A stretch of 64,000 nt of DNA from Aliikangiella sp. G2MR2-5 (GCF_015687155.1 NZ_JADPQF010000007.1:1-64000); one strand, 5' to 3'. Numbered from the stretch's first letter, positions 7,251 through 15,442 are shown. The notes: generated by a model from the sequence alone, not told the origin. A program made the numbers and translations.

Positions 7251-8714
7251 ATGAACCTGTCTCGAATGCTGTTTTTGGCTTTTCTGTTTGGCACCAGTAC
7301 GATAGCAAATCTGAGTTTTGCCCAATCTGTTAATAAAGAGTCCGAGAAGCTTAGTGAAGAACTTGAAAGACTGGATGCGGAATTTTTTGACAAAAGTTTC
7401 AATCAGTGTGAACTCGACTATCTGGATCAGCATATCGATGAGGCACTCGTTTTTTATCACGACCAGTCGGGAATACAGCACAAGCAGGATTTTTTGAAGG
7501 CTGTTCGGGAGAATATATGTTCAAACCCGGAACAAAAACCAATTCGTCATCTAACTCCGGGCTCACTTTCGGTTTCGCCTCTGTATAACCAGGGCAAACT
7601 CTACGGCGCGGTTCAAAGTGGCGAGCACGAATTCTATATTCGAGCGCCGGGCAAAGCAGATCGTTTAACCAGCGTCGCCAGATTTACCTCGGTTTGGACC
7701 AAAAAGAAAGATGACTGGGTCTTGTCCAACGTGCTTAGCTACGATCACCAGAGTCCATCAGTGGATAAACTAATCGTTGATGCTTTGAAAAAAGCGCGTG
7801 TACCGGCGCTTGGACTAGGCGTCATTACTCAGGGAAAGATTAGCAAGACACAGGTTTACGGCGAACTTAAAAACGGGGTTCCAGCGCCGGACAATACACT
7901 GTTTAAAGTGGCCTCTTTAACCAAACCAGTGGTCTCTTTTGTGGTACTGCGATTGATTTCTGAAGGAAAGCTAAGACTGGATGAGCCTCTCTTTCCTTAC
8001 TGGGTGGATCCCGATGTTAAAGATGATCCGAGACATAGACGGTTGACAATCAATCATGTTTTGACCCATCAGACCGGTTTCAAGAACTGGCGCTGGATGA
8101 ATCCGGACAACAAGCTAGCCTTTCATTTTGAGCCAGGTACCCAACATCAATATTCCGGAGAAGGCTTTGAATATCTAAGAATTGCACTGGAAAATAAATT
8201 TAATACCAGCATTGAATCGCTCGCCGAAGAATACCTGTTTACACCGGCTGGTATGAAAGATACTCATTTCTGGTGGAATGACAAAGTCGAACAAAGCCGT
8301 TATGCCGTCAATCATAATGAAAACGGCGAAGCTTATCCTGTCGAAAAATATTATGTTGCCAATGCTGCCGCTAATCTGATTACCACAGTAGAAGACTATA
8401 CCCGCTTTCTTCACTATCTGATGCAACAATCGGAATCGATGCGACCCGTTTATGAAGCAATGCTAACCAAGCATGTTAAAATCGAGGACAATGACTACTT
8501 TGGATTAGGCTGGGAAATATTGACTGACTTTCCTCAAGAGGAGTTTGCTCTGATTCATACCGGAAAAGATCCCGGAGTAAACACGCTCGCAATATTTTTC
8601 CCAAAAAGTAAAAACGCCTATTTAATATTCTTAAATGGTGACAACGCAGTGCCTGTATTCGAAAGTACTCTTAGACATCTCTATTTAGGCGATGCTTTGT
8701 GGCAAAAACGATAG
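7251..8714 (+). CDS. Exported serine hydrolase (class C beta-lactamase-like) with NTF2-like domain
   Basis: A 487-residue exported protein with signal peptide (FLAFLFGTSTIANLSFA). Residues 30-165 look like an NTF2/DUF4440-type fold with the typical pattern of helix, strand and a closing VWTKKKDDWVLSNVLSYDH. The rest is a serine beta-lactamase/DD-peptidase-like domain: SxxK in VASLTKPVVSF, the second-motif position as YSGEG rather than YSN, and HTGKDPG as the third motif. The fold suggests hydrolysis of an ester or peptide in the periplasm; true beta-lactamase activity is not implied. The last codons overlap the region before the DUF6249 gene, so the next three genes may be cotranscribed. Confidence 0.85.
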   Translation: MNLSRMLFLAFLFGTSTIANLSFAQSVNKESEKLSEELERLDAEFFDKSFNQCELDYLDQHIDEALVFYHDQSGIQHKQDFLKAVRENICSNPEQKPIRHLTPGSLSVSPLYNQGKLYGAVQSGEHEFYIRAPGKADRLTSVARFTSVWTKKKDDWVLSNVLSYDHQSPSVDKLIVDALKKARVPALGLGVITQGKISKTQVYGELKNGVPAPDNTLFKVASLTKPVVSFVVLRLISEGKLRLDEPLFPYWVDPDVKDDPRHRRLTINHVLTHQTGFKNWRWMNPDNKLAFHFEPGTQHQYSGEGFEYLRIALENKFNTSIESLAEEYLFTPAGMKDTHFWWNDKVEQSRYAVNHNENGEAYPVEKYYVANAAANLITTVEDYTRFLHYLMQQSESMRPVYEAMLTKHVKIEDNDYFGLGWEILTDFPQEEFALIHTGKDPGVNTLAIFFPKSKNAYLIFLNGDNAVPVFESTLRHLYLGDALWQKR

Positions 8715-8722
8715 GAGAAAGC

Positions 8723-9103
8723 ATGAACAATTTAGAAGAGATCTTGATACCAATAAGTGTCTTTATATCCATTACTCTGTTATTTGTTGCATTACTTATC
8801 TATCAATATAAAACCAAAAGAATGTTTCTGAAAACAGTAGAAAATGCAATTAGTCAGGAGCAACCAATAACTCCCGAAGTAATTAAAGAAGTCGCTCGCC
8901 ACTTTTATTCTTCTTCAAAAGACTTACGCAAGGGAATAATGCTGATTGTTGTCACTCTGGCCATACTCATCTTTTCCTGGCTGGTGGACTTTCCGCAAAA
9001 CGGCGCGGTCGACCTAAACGATATGATAAACGGAATAGCGGCTTTCCCTGGATTATTCGGTCTCGCCTACCTGCTACTTCATCAGCTTGATAAGAAAACC
9101 TGA
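8723..9103 (+). CDS. DUF6249-like membrane protein
   Basis: A 126-residue membrane protein with one transmembrane helix at the N-terminus (about residues 8-29), a soluble middle and two more hydrophobic segments (about 75-92 and 102-118). The spacing resembles DUF6249 proteins, which are commonly next to ECF sigma factor genes. I start at the ATG at 8723, preceded by AGGAG at ideal distance; an ATG at 8699 inside the upstream gene is unlikely. It lies directly before the sigma factor gene and is 8 bp after the serine hydrolase stop, suggesting one operon. A role in regulating the sigma factor is inference from context. Confidence 0.72.
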   Translation: MNNLEEILIPISVFISITLLFVALLIYQYKTKRMFLKTVENAISQEQPITPEVIKEVARHFYSSSKDLRKGIMLIVVTLAILIFSWLVDFPQNGAVDLNDMINGIAAFPGLFGLAYLLLHQLDKKT

Positions 9104-9119
9104 GCCTGGTTGAAACAGT

Positions 9120-9644
9120 GTGAACAAAGCTTCCACCGAACAACTTGTCGCTCTAATTCAGAATACCGGCGACAGAAATGCATTTAATGAGCTTTTTAGT
9201 CGATATGATACTAAGCTACGTGCGTTTCTTGCCCAGAAATACGAGAATATCATGATGGATGATATTCTTCAGGAAACCTATGTGAAGGCCTTTTTAAACT
9301 TCAATCAGTTTAAGGGGCAATCCAGCTTTTCAACCTGGTTATGTCGCATCGCATTTAATGAACTGCTTCAATCCAGAAGAAAAATTTCCATTTTTCAAAG
9401 GCTCAAGGAAAAATGGCAGACCAACATTTATCGTCCAGAAAATTATCTGGAAAACCATGCACTATATATTGATGCCGAACGAGCGATCAATTCGCTCAGC
9501 AGTATTCAGCAAAGAGTATTTGTTTACGTAGAATTACTCGGCTATTCACATAGCGAAGCTTCAAACAAACTCAATATCCCGCTAGGTAGCGTGAAAACCT
9601 ATATTAAACAAATCAAAGGTAAACTGGGCAGCGAGGAGCAATAA
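9120..9644 (+). CDS. ECF-type RNA polymerase sigma factor
   Basis: A 174-residue sigma-70-family factor with only regions 2 and 4. Region 2 is seen in residues 10-85 (FNELFSRYDTKLRAFLAQK, DDILQETYVKAFLNFNQF, FSTWLCRIAFNELLQSRRK). Region 4 is seen in 120-170 (LSSIQQRVFVYVELLGYSHS and SVKTYIKQIKGKL). It should direct polymerase to a dedicated promoter set, possibly including its own operon. The start is a GTG 16 bp after the DUF6249 stop. The next gene begins at the base right after its stop codon, which suggests translational coupling, as for a sigma/anti-sigma pair. Confidence 0.92.
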   Translation: MNKASTEQLVALIQNTGDRNAFNELFSRYDTKLRAFLAQKYENIMMDDILQETYVKAFLNFNQFKGQSSFSTWLCRIAFNELLQSRRKISIFQRLKEKWQTNIYRPENYLENHALYIDAERAINSLSSIQQRVFVYVELLGYSHSEASNKLNIPLGSVKTYIKQIKGKLGSEEQ

Positions 9645-9869
9645 ATGAAAAAATTCACCTACAGACAAAAACTCAGACTATATTTTTTCCAGCATAAACG
9701 AGTACTGATAATAATCTTTGCTTTCCTCGCGGCCGCAGCAATCACACTGTATCCCTTGAGCGATTTCTTTTTTGAGGGAGGAAGTCAGGAAAATATTTTG
9801 GGCTCACCGTTGTTAATCTTTTCGTCAGGAAGCTTGCTGGTATTCTGTATTCTACTTCTGAATGATTAA
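9645..9869 (+). CDS. Small two-helix membrane protein after sigma factor
   Basis: Seventy-four residues: a basic cytoplasmic N-terminus (MKKFTYRQKLRLYFFQHKR), a transmembrane helix (about 19-37), a short exported loop and a second hydrophobic helix ending just before the C-terminus. The start codon follows the sigma factor stop without a gap. A short membrane protein with a basic cytoplasmic N-terminus in this position could be an unusually small anti-sigma factor, but no zinc anti-sigma or RseA-like motif is visible. I do not recognise the family. Confidence 0.65.
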   Translation: MKKFTYRQKLRLYFFQHKRVLIIIFAFLAAAAITLYPLSDFFFEGGSQENILGSPLLIFSSGSLLVFCILLLND

Positions 9870-9935
9870 TCAGGCTAAAAGCAGAAATATTTGAATAGAT
9901 GGAAAATCGACTTCTGGACAATATCTACAACTTCA

Positions 9936-11543
9936 CTAACCGATCCCGAGAGCTGCTTTAGCCTTTGTCAAATACACCTTACGATCATCCAGTCCGTTAG
10001 TTCCGCCATTGATTCGCTTGGTAATGTTTAACAAGTCGTCTTTGTCAGCGGCTTTATTCAAATTTTTGTCACACCAGAACCAGCAGGCAGCCGCAACAGA
10101 ATAATCCGGATTATCTGCTACCCAGTCAGGATTATTAACAAAGTCGATTTTCATAGTTTGAGTAAAGCGACTGTAGTTATCCTTACCGGTTAGTTGAATT
10201 AATCCTCTGCCTCGATACTTCCAACCATCGCCACTAGCTTCGTCTCCATTCTTCATGCGGTTGGCATAGACTCGGGAAGCAATTTTTTCAGGCTGGCGAG
10301 CATATTGCTGGGCTAGCTCTTCTGTTGGGAAATATTTATTAAAGACTTTTTGCAAAGCTTCTGCGCTGTAATTCAGATTTTCTTCTTTGTAATTGAAACA
10401 TCCACTTTCATGCGCTAGCTGGGCTAAAAAGTGCGCACATCTTAATGGAGTATTGATCTTGAATTTTTGCATTTGCCGGTTGAGTGGCTCTATATAGGTA
10501 TGCAAAGTTTCCTTATTGGAGTTTTCTGCGATTTGGCTTAACTGCTCTAAAGTGATTGATTGACCATTTCCTGTCGCCGTTACTTTATCTCCACTGGATG
10601 ATGTTGAGTCTGCAACCCTTATTTTCAGCACCTGACCAATTTTCAATTCATCCGGGTTGTCGAGATTATTCAGCTCTGCAATCTCTTTGTAACGGGCAGA
10701 ACTGCCAAGCAGTCTGGCAGCAATATTGCCCAAAGTGTCTCCTGCAGCAACGGTATATTGTTTAAATTCACTTTGCTTATCTTCATTCTCTGGCTGCCTG
10801 GTAGTTACCGGGTGAGTTGTTTCCATTTTCGCATCATCCTTTAGATTTAACGCCGGCGTTATCTCGGTTGCCATTCCTGGACTGGATTCAGAGGGGGTTG
10901 CCGATTCAAGCTGTCCATCAGACAAATTAGCATGAGAATCAACCTCTGTTGTATCAGCACTGGAAGTCATTAACGGGCTCCCCGCACCTTCTTCTCTCCG
11001 CTCCCTCTGAGAACTGCTACTAACAGCAACACTTTCAACTTGCTTATCAATAGCATCGTCGTCTTCAATATTTTTTCTGTTGTCTTTTTTTCGACCTAAT
11101 CGTCGAGAAACGAAAGGCGGTATCGTTCCTGTCGGATTACTTTCAAAAGGACCACTATTTGTTGGTCCGCGCCCCGGAGAGCTATTTCTACTTTGAAATA
11201 CTATGGTGATTGTGGAGGATAAAAAAGCCAGAAATCCGCCAAGAACGATATGAAATGACTGAAAAACAGTTCTCTGATTTTCTTCAATAGAATCCTGACT
11301 ATTACGAATCATGTTATCAATCATTGACTTAAATTGCTGCGCAGATTCTTGTGAATTACTCGATTCGTACTGCTCAAAAATTCTGACGTAGTCCTTAACA
11401 GTCTCTTCTTGATCAGATAGAGACATAGGTGAAAAAGTAACCATTGCAATAAAGGTAAAAATGAGCATATAGACCAAAAGCACAATCAACCAGATTTTAT
11501 TCGCAAAAACCTTATTGTTGCTTGCAGCTCTTTTCTTAGCCAT
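9936..11543 (-). CDS. Membrane-anchored LysM-GH19 chitinase/endolysin-like protein
   Basis: A 535-residue protein that probably cleaves peptidoglycan or chitin. The N-terminus has a transmembrane helix (about 14-34), a coiled segment and a second hydrophobic segment (QSFHIVLGGFLAFLSSTITI). It then has a long polar linker, a LysM domain (YTVAAGDTLGNIAARLLG to IGQVLKIR) and a GH19-type catalytic domain from about residue 335. That domain contains LAQLAHESGCFNYKEENLNY with the two expected Glu residues, YRGRGLIQLTGKDNYSRF and ITKRINGG. The N-terminal 120 residues are a paralogue of the next upstream gene. I choose the ATG at 11543 because AGGTAAG precedes it; an ATG at 11567 has no ribosome-binding site. 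It is the last gene of the DUF2589 cluster. Confidence 0.85.
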   Translation of the reverse strand: MAKKRAASNNKVFANKIWLIVLLVYMLIFTFIAMVTFSPMSLSDQEETVKDYVRIFEQYESSNSQESAQQFKSMIDNMIRNSQDSIEENQRTVFQSFHIVLGGFLAFLSSTITIVFQSRNSSPGRGPTNSGPFESNPTGTIPPFVSRRLGRKKDNRKNIEDDDAIDKQVESVAVSSSSQRERREEGAGSPLMTSSADTTEVDSHANLSDGQLESATPSESSPGMATEITPALNLKDDAKMETTHPVTTRQPENEDKQSEFKQYTVAAGDTLGNIAARLLGSSARYKEIAELNNLDNPDELKIGQVLKIRVADSTSSSGDKVTATGNGQSITLEQLSQIAENSNKETLHTYIEPLNRQMQKFKINTPLRCAHFLAQLAHESGCFNYKEENLNYSAEALQKVFNKYFPTEELAQQYARQPEKIASRVYANRMKNGDEASGDGWKYRGRGLIQLTGKDNYSRFTQTMKIDFVNNPDWVADNPDYSVAAACWFWCDKNLNKAADKDDLLNITKRINGGTNGLDDRKVYLTKAKAALGIG

Positions 11544-11660
11544 TTTCTTACCTGTACTAGAAAACATAACAATATTCGCGACTCAATGAGAAATACCTTG
11601 ATAAAAGTAGATAAAATCGAACGACAAAATCACTCCATCAGAAGCCACTAATTTGAATTA

Positions 11661-12080
11661 TTACCCATCCGCTTTTGGCTCTTCATCAACTTTACCTTTT
11701 GATTGAAACAGCATGGTAATGGTAGAAGAAAGAAATGCGAGGAAAGAGCCTAAAACAATATTAAAAGACTGAGAAGCAAGTTGCTGCATATCCATCGCAG
11801 AAGCCTCTGACTCTTTAATCATTTCATCCATTATCGGTTTAAAATCATGCCCCCCTCGGCCTCCTTGAGCGGCTCTTGATTTCTCATACTCCTCAAGAAT
11901 CTTGACGTACTTGCCAACGGTATTATCTGGATCATTAAAAGACATCGGCCAGAAGGCAACATAACCGGTATAACCAAAAACGAACATATAAACTAACGTG
12001 ATAATTCCCCAAATCCGAAACTTCCCGGTATCAAGAATACTTGACTCACCGGATACCGGTTGTTTTTCTGAATCAGTCAT
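11661..12080 (-). CDS. Two-helix membrane protein, paralogue of the LysM-GH19 N-terminus
   Basis: A 139-residue protein with helices at about 24-43 and 104-125, separated by a loop carrying PMSFNDPDNTVGKYVKILEE and a Gly-rich patch. The same architecture and words occur in the downstream LysM-GH19 protein (PMSLSDQEETVKDYVRIFEQ; IVLGGFLAFLSSTIT against IVLGSFLAFLSSTIT). A duplication, with one copy fused to the enzyme, is therefore clear. The loop may be the shared interaction surface. AGGAGATG-type spacing (GGAGATGCAGC before ATG) supports the start. Function unknown; its place in the cluster suggests it forms a membrane platform with the enzyme. Confidence 0.75.
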   Translation of the reverse strand: MTDSEKQPVSGESSILDTGKFRIWGIITLVYMFVFGYTGYVAFWPMSFNDPDNTVGKYVKILEEYEKSRAAQGGRGGHDFKPIMDEMIKESEASAMDMQQLASQSFNIVLGSFLAFLSSTITMLFQSKGKVDEEPKADG

Positions 12081-12117
12081 GCTGCATCTCCAGTCTCATT
12101 ATTTTAATTACTTATAA

Positions 12118-12549
12118 TTAACTAGCAGACTCCTGTCTCGAAAGAGTCACTTGCTGTTTTTCACCTTTTTTAGTTTCTATATTCAGTAAAAGTTTCTCGT
12201 TTTCCATGGTAAGACTCATGTTAACACCGTTAAGCTGTTTACATCTCGGGCCGTTAGCACCAACCAGAGGATACTTAACCGAAAACTTTTTCTGCGGAGC
12301 TGCGCCTTCGACATAGTAGACTTCAAGCTTGCATCCCCATGGCTCACCGTATTTCAGTTCACCTGCCAGTTTAGGTTCGGTATCCTGATCAAGATGTAGT
12401 AAAACACTAAAAGACGAATCGCCAGTAGCATATGCTCCGCTCCAGTTACCCGTCATGGTTTCACAAAATGCGGATGCTGACAGACTGAAAAAAGCGACAC
12501 AAACGATGCACATACTCTTTATACTTGTCATATTCTTTATACTTGTCAT
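12118..12549 (-). CDS. Exported protein of unknown function in DUF2589 cluster
   Basis: A 143-residue protein with a signal peptide (MCIVCVAFFSLSASAFC) preceded by an N-terminal tandem duplication of six residues, MTSIKN then MTSIKS, encoded by an 18-bp repeat (12514-12549). Because of the duplication either of two ATGs could serve; AGGAG and AAAGGA upstream favour the outer one. The mature part (GNWSGAY, LKYGEPWGCKLEVYYVEG, GPRCKQLNGVNMSL) looks like a small beta-rich domain with a likely disulfide. No family recognised. It lies 37 bp upstream of the membrane protein gene on the same strand. Confidence 0.7.
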   Translation of the reverse strand: MTSIKNMTSIKSMCIVCVAFFSLSASAFCETMTGNWSGAYATGDSSFSVLLHLDQDTEPKLAGELKYGEPWGCKLEVYYVEGAAPQKKFSVKYPLVGANGPRCKQLNGVNMSLTMENEKLLLNIETKKGEKQQVTLSRQESAS

Positions 12550-12619
12550 ATTCCTTTTCTCCTCTACTTTTACCTATCCACCCCAAACGCTGCGGGTAAA
12601 ACCTGTTTATAAAATTTGA

Positions 12620-12796
12620 TTAAGCGGCCTTTTTAAAACGCGAAAAGATAGAAAGAAATACATTCCTGACCTTTTTGCTAGTTTTGATTTTAGCCGGTTC
12701 ATTTTTCTCATCTTCCATTTGAATAATTTCCAGCAACCTCGCTTGATCATTTTCTGATAGCGTCAACTGATATACCTGTCGTTTAAAGAATATCAT
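12620..12796 (-). CDS. Small 58-residue protein in DUF2589 cluster
   Basis: A short gene of 58 codons: MIFFKRQVYQLTLSENDQAR at the N-terminus, an acidic middle (LLEIIQMEDEKNEPAK) and a basic end (KKVRNVFLSIFSRFKKAA). It is preceded by AAGGATGAG at good spacing before the ATG. It fills an otherwise empty gap between two same-strand genes, both of which support it being real. The C-terminus could form an amphipathic basic helix. No family recognised. Confidence 0.55.
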   Translation of the reverse strand: MIFFKRQVYQLTLSENDQARLLEIIQMEDEKNEPAKIKTSKKVRNVFLSIFSRFKKAA

Positions 12797-12836
12797 TATT
12801 ACTCATCCTTTCTGACTGACTCTGCATTCATTACTT

Positions 12837-13307
12837 TTACTTTTCAATTTGCTTGAACAGAGTACCATTAATATAAACATTCACCTTTCCTGGCTGGCGA
12901 CCAATAAGTTCAACGCGCATATTGTAGCGCCGTGAAGATTTTGCTACGTCACCGCTAATAATCCTTAGTGCAACGCTTTTTTTACCTTCAACGGAAAAGT
13001 GTTCAAGTTCAACTTCAAAATTCAGGGTTACACCACTAATCTTGTGTTCTACCGGTTGCAATATTGAAGCCACCGGAATCTTGACCATTCGTTTAGACTC
13101 CATACCAATCTTTTCAGGCAGGCGAATATCTAAACTGGGTATTTGTGCGACAAGCTCTTTGCCGTCGCCAACCATTTTTAAACCTCCGGTCAAACGAGCA
13201 ATTCTCTGCTGACTCTTATGCTCGATTGCCTCTTGAGCCAGACCCACCTGTTGCCTGATCGCTTCGAGAAAACCATCGAGATCCCGAGCTTCGACTTTCT
13301 CAAACAT
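12837..13307 (-). CDS. DUF2589-like protein
   Basis: A 156-residue cytoplasmic-looking protein. The N-terminal helix (LDGFLEAIRQQVGLAQEAIEH) and the beta-rich remainder (IPSLDIRLPEKIG, KIPVASILQPVE, ISGVTLNFEVELEHF, SRRYNMRVELIGRQ) follow the same order and pattern as the two other DUF2589-type proteins of the cluster. It lacks the low-complexity insert. Similarity is by pattern rather than high identity, so assignment to the family is an inference. It ends with a strand (GKVNVYINGTLF). Confidence 0.65.
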   Translation of the reverse strand: MFEKVEARDLDGFLEAIRQQVGLAQEAIEHKSQQRIARLTGGLKMVGDGKELVAQIPSLDIRLPEKIGMESKRMVKIPVASILQPVEHKISGVTLNFEVELEHFSVEGKKSVALRIISGDVAKSSRRYNMRVELIGRQPGKVNVYINGTLFKQIEK

Positions 13308-13345
13308 GACAAAGTACTCGACCTAATGGTAGTTCGTTTGCCACA

Positions 13346-13606
13346 TTATTCATCTGCCAGCCACATTGGCTTTCTCGCAAAACCAATGTGATAGACGATG
13401 CTTTGCAAAACGACCTGGTGCTCACCAATATTTAAAATATTAAAGTTTTTTTCCTGACCGATTATTTTTCCTTTCGGGGCCTCGGACAGACATCGATTGA
13501 GAAGCTGATTAGCCTTAACGACTTCAGCTTCAGATTTCATTTTTTCAGGATCATTATTTCCCACAACAATTCTTTTTACATAGCCTACGTCGGTTAAATC
13601 AAACAT
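13346..13606 (-). CDS. Small protein of unknown function in DUF2589 cluster
   Basis: Eighty-six residues, no signal peptide and no transmembrane segment. It has an N-terminal MFDLTDVGYVKRIVVGNND, a helix rich in Lys/Glu (PEKMKSEAEVVKANQLLNRC) and a beta-like C-terminus (NILNIGEHQVVLQSIVYHIG). I do not recognise it. It sits between two DUF2589-type genes on the same strand, with 38 bp to the next, so it is almost certainly part of the same transcription unit and may be a partner of those proteins. Confidence 0.65.
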   Translation of the reverse strand: MFDLTDVGYVKRIVVGNNDPEKMKSEAEVVKANQLLNRCLSEAPKGKIIGQEKNFNILNIGEHQVVLQSIVYHIGFARKPMWLADE

Positions 13607-13711
13607 ATTTTATTCTTCACTTTTTATTTTAATCTCTATACCTGATCACCAATACAAAAGAACCAAGCAGACAGGAAATCCCGGCCACTCAGCTCTTTAT
13701 GGGCCTCAAAA

Positions 13712-14335
13712 TTAAGAAGCCGGTGCGGTAATTCGCTTAGGCGCGATTGATGAATTCATCATATCCATGACTCTCGCCAAACCTTCCGGCATACCATTGT
13801 CTCTTGCTTTCACATCAACATGATACTTAGCGGATGTATCTGTAGAGCGGGCGCTTTCCTTTGATGATGACACAGAGCCACTGATATTGACTTTGGCTGA
13901 GAAGGGACCAAAGCCATATGAAATATCGGCGCTTAAAGAAGCCTCTGCTGCAGTAGAGCTTTTCACACTGGAAGAAGACTTTACTTCCATATCAAAAGTA
14001 ATATTGACATCTTCAATGCTTAAGTTTGGCACCTTGACTACAGCCAGCAATGGTACTTCAAGTTCTACAGTCTCAGTCGCTACATCACCGTTTTCGTCCG
14101 GCTGAGCGTTTTCTTTAGGCCGCTCAAACTTGAAAGCCGCAGTTCTAATATCACCCCATGGATTACTCGGATCGACTTTTCCGTCGCTACCGATATTTGG
14201 CATAAAGCCGACCTTTTGAATAAAAGCAGCCGTTGCATTTGCCAGGTTGACTTGTGCGTCACAAGCGGCTTGCAATGGCCCTCCGATAAGGTCACCCATG
14301 GGCAACCCTTTGAACTGATCTGCAATTTCAGACAT
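13712..14335 (-). CDS. DUF2589 domain protein
   Basis: A 207-residue protein with the typical DUF2589 opening, here LPMGDLIGGPLQAACDAQ followed by ANATAAFIQKVGF. The middle has VELEVPLLAVVKVPNLSI and VNITFDMEVKSSSS, then a Ser-rich stretch (AEASLSADISYGFGPFSAKV, SGSVSSSKESA). The C-terminal strand is followed by PEGLARVMDMMNSSI. The function of DUF2589 is not established. The domain order of N-terminal amphipathic helix plus beta sandwich, with no signal peptide, suggests a cytoplasmic assembly or membrane-associated subunit. AGGAGAAAGC precedes the ATG. Confidence 0.85.
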   Translation of the reverse strand: MSEIADQFKGLPMGDLIGGPLQAACDAQVNLANATAAFIQKVGFMPNIGSDGKVDPSNPWGDIRTAAFKFERPKENAQPDENGDVATETVELEVPLLAVVKVPNLSIEDVNITFDMEVKSSSSVKSSTAAEASLSADISYGFGPFSAKVNISGSVSSSKESARSTDTSAKYHVDVKARDNGMPEGLARVMDMMNSSIAPKRITAPAS

Positions 14336-14373
14336 CAGCTTTCTCCTTACGTGTTGTTAGTTAATCAAGCAAT

Positions 14374-14868
14374 CTAAATTAATTTATTCAATAACTGCAT
14401 CAACCTCGACATTCCCTCGGTGGGCTCTTTAGCCTCTACTTTTACAGAAAGCCTGGCCATCTTATTTTGTGAAGCAGAATCAAAGTCAACACCAATCGCA
14501 TCAGCTTTGTTCATCTCATGCCAATCACCTGCCGGGGTAAAACTCGATGTTCTAACCGGCTTTTTCGTTGCTTCTGTCGCTCCTAAATTTGTCAGGTCAA
14601 CCTCAAACTCTACTTCCATTTCTTTAATATCCAGGAAGTTATTCCCAACCAGAGATAACAAAGGCAAGCTAATATCAAGCTCATCATATTCGCCGGCTTC
14701 ATGAGAAACATCCGGCAATTTAATATTCACCATTTTTGGCCGATTGCTTTCCTGGTCGAAATATTGACCAATTTTCGCAATCTGATGCTGGTCAATTCGA
14801 TCTTGCGCTTCAATAACTGAGCCTGCCAAAGCACCGATTAAATCGTCTAAAGTAATCTGTGTAGCCAT
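14374..14868 (-). CDS. DUF2589-related protein, first gene of cluster
   Basis: A 164-residue protein opening with ITLDDLIGALAGSVIEAQDR, the DUF2589-type helix, and continuing with VNIKLPDVSHEAGEYDELDI, SLPLLSLVGNNFLDIKEMEV and EFEVDLTNL. It ends with the motif TEGMSRLMQLLNKLI, matching PEGLARVMDMMNSSI in the next gene, so both share ends as well as core. It is the most upstream gene of a run of eight same-strand genes down to 9936; the promoter should lie in 14870-15000. Function unknown. Confidence 0.8.
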   Translation of the reverse strand: MATQITLDDLIGALAGSVIEAQDRIDQHQIAKIGQYFDQESNRPKMVNIKLPDVSHEAGEYDELDISLPLLSLVGNNFLDIKEMEVEFEVDLTNLGATEATKKPVRTSSFTPAGDWHEMNKADAIGVDFDSASQNKMARLSVKVEAKEPTEGMSRLMQLLNKLI

Positions 14869-15442
14869 CTAATATCCCAAAAAAATAACATCGGTTAATT
14901 GTTAACAGGCAAAGCCTGCCCGCAGCAAAATTGTTTGCTTATTTTCAAAGTAAAATGAATAAGTAACCAGGTTCCAGTGTTACCAAAGGTTCGAATCCTG
15001 CTATAGCTTCCATGTAAGACTTCGTTTTTTATCCAGTTAACTCGAACTAAACCTAATGCCGAAAGTTAAAGAGTCAATTTTGAGTCTAGTCAGAAAAACT
15101 GGAGACGCGATTTCATTTTGAGATTTAATTTAATTTTTTAGACAATATTAAAATTATTATTGAGCCGAGAGATTAAAGCTGGCGAGGCCCGATCGTCAGC
15201 ACAAGACAGACTCGGACTAAAGGCCAGATAGAAAAACAAACCAGATCACCTGGAGTTTGTCTGGTGTGGCTATTCGTTTTTCAGCTTCCTTTTTGTTGTT
15301 TCAACTGTGTCAATTAAAATCAGGTTTTCAAGCGGTAACATTCTAAAAAATTCTCTGTTAATAACTTGAGATTAATAAAGCTTGTTTTTTATCTCATTCA
15401 GCAATATATTGATTTTGAGATACTGAAGTTCGGAGAGCCCTT
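14869..15442. other. Gene-free region with tRNA 3'-end remnant
   Basis: No gene recognised in 570 bp. Near 14984-15012 there is a T-arm-like stretch. Near 15240-15267 an imperfect hairpin is formed by ACCAGA and TCTGGT. The region probably carries the promoter of the DUF2589 cluster (leftward) and that of the small Cys-rich gene at 15443 (rightward). Confidence 0.45.
14984..15012 (+). pseudogene. Possible tRNA 3'-end remnant (T-arm and CCA)
   Basis: The sequence contains GGTTCGAATCC, the canonical T-arm loop, followed 12 bases later by TCCA, as at the 3' end of a tRNA gene. The outer T-stem pairs do not form, and no matching 5' acceptor strand or anticodon arm is present upstream. It could be a decayed tRNA or an attachment-site fragment left by an integrative element; chance similarity cannot be excluded. 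Confidence 0.3.

Noticed and set aside
7251-8714. True class C beta-lactamase (antibiotic resistance)
   Set aside because: The second motif is not YxN and an NTF2-like domain precedes the fold; such proteins are usually esterases or peptidases.
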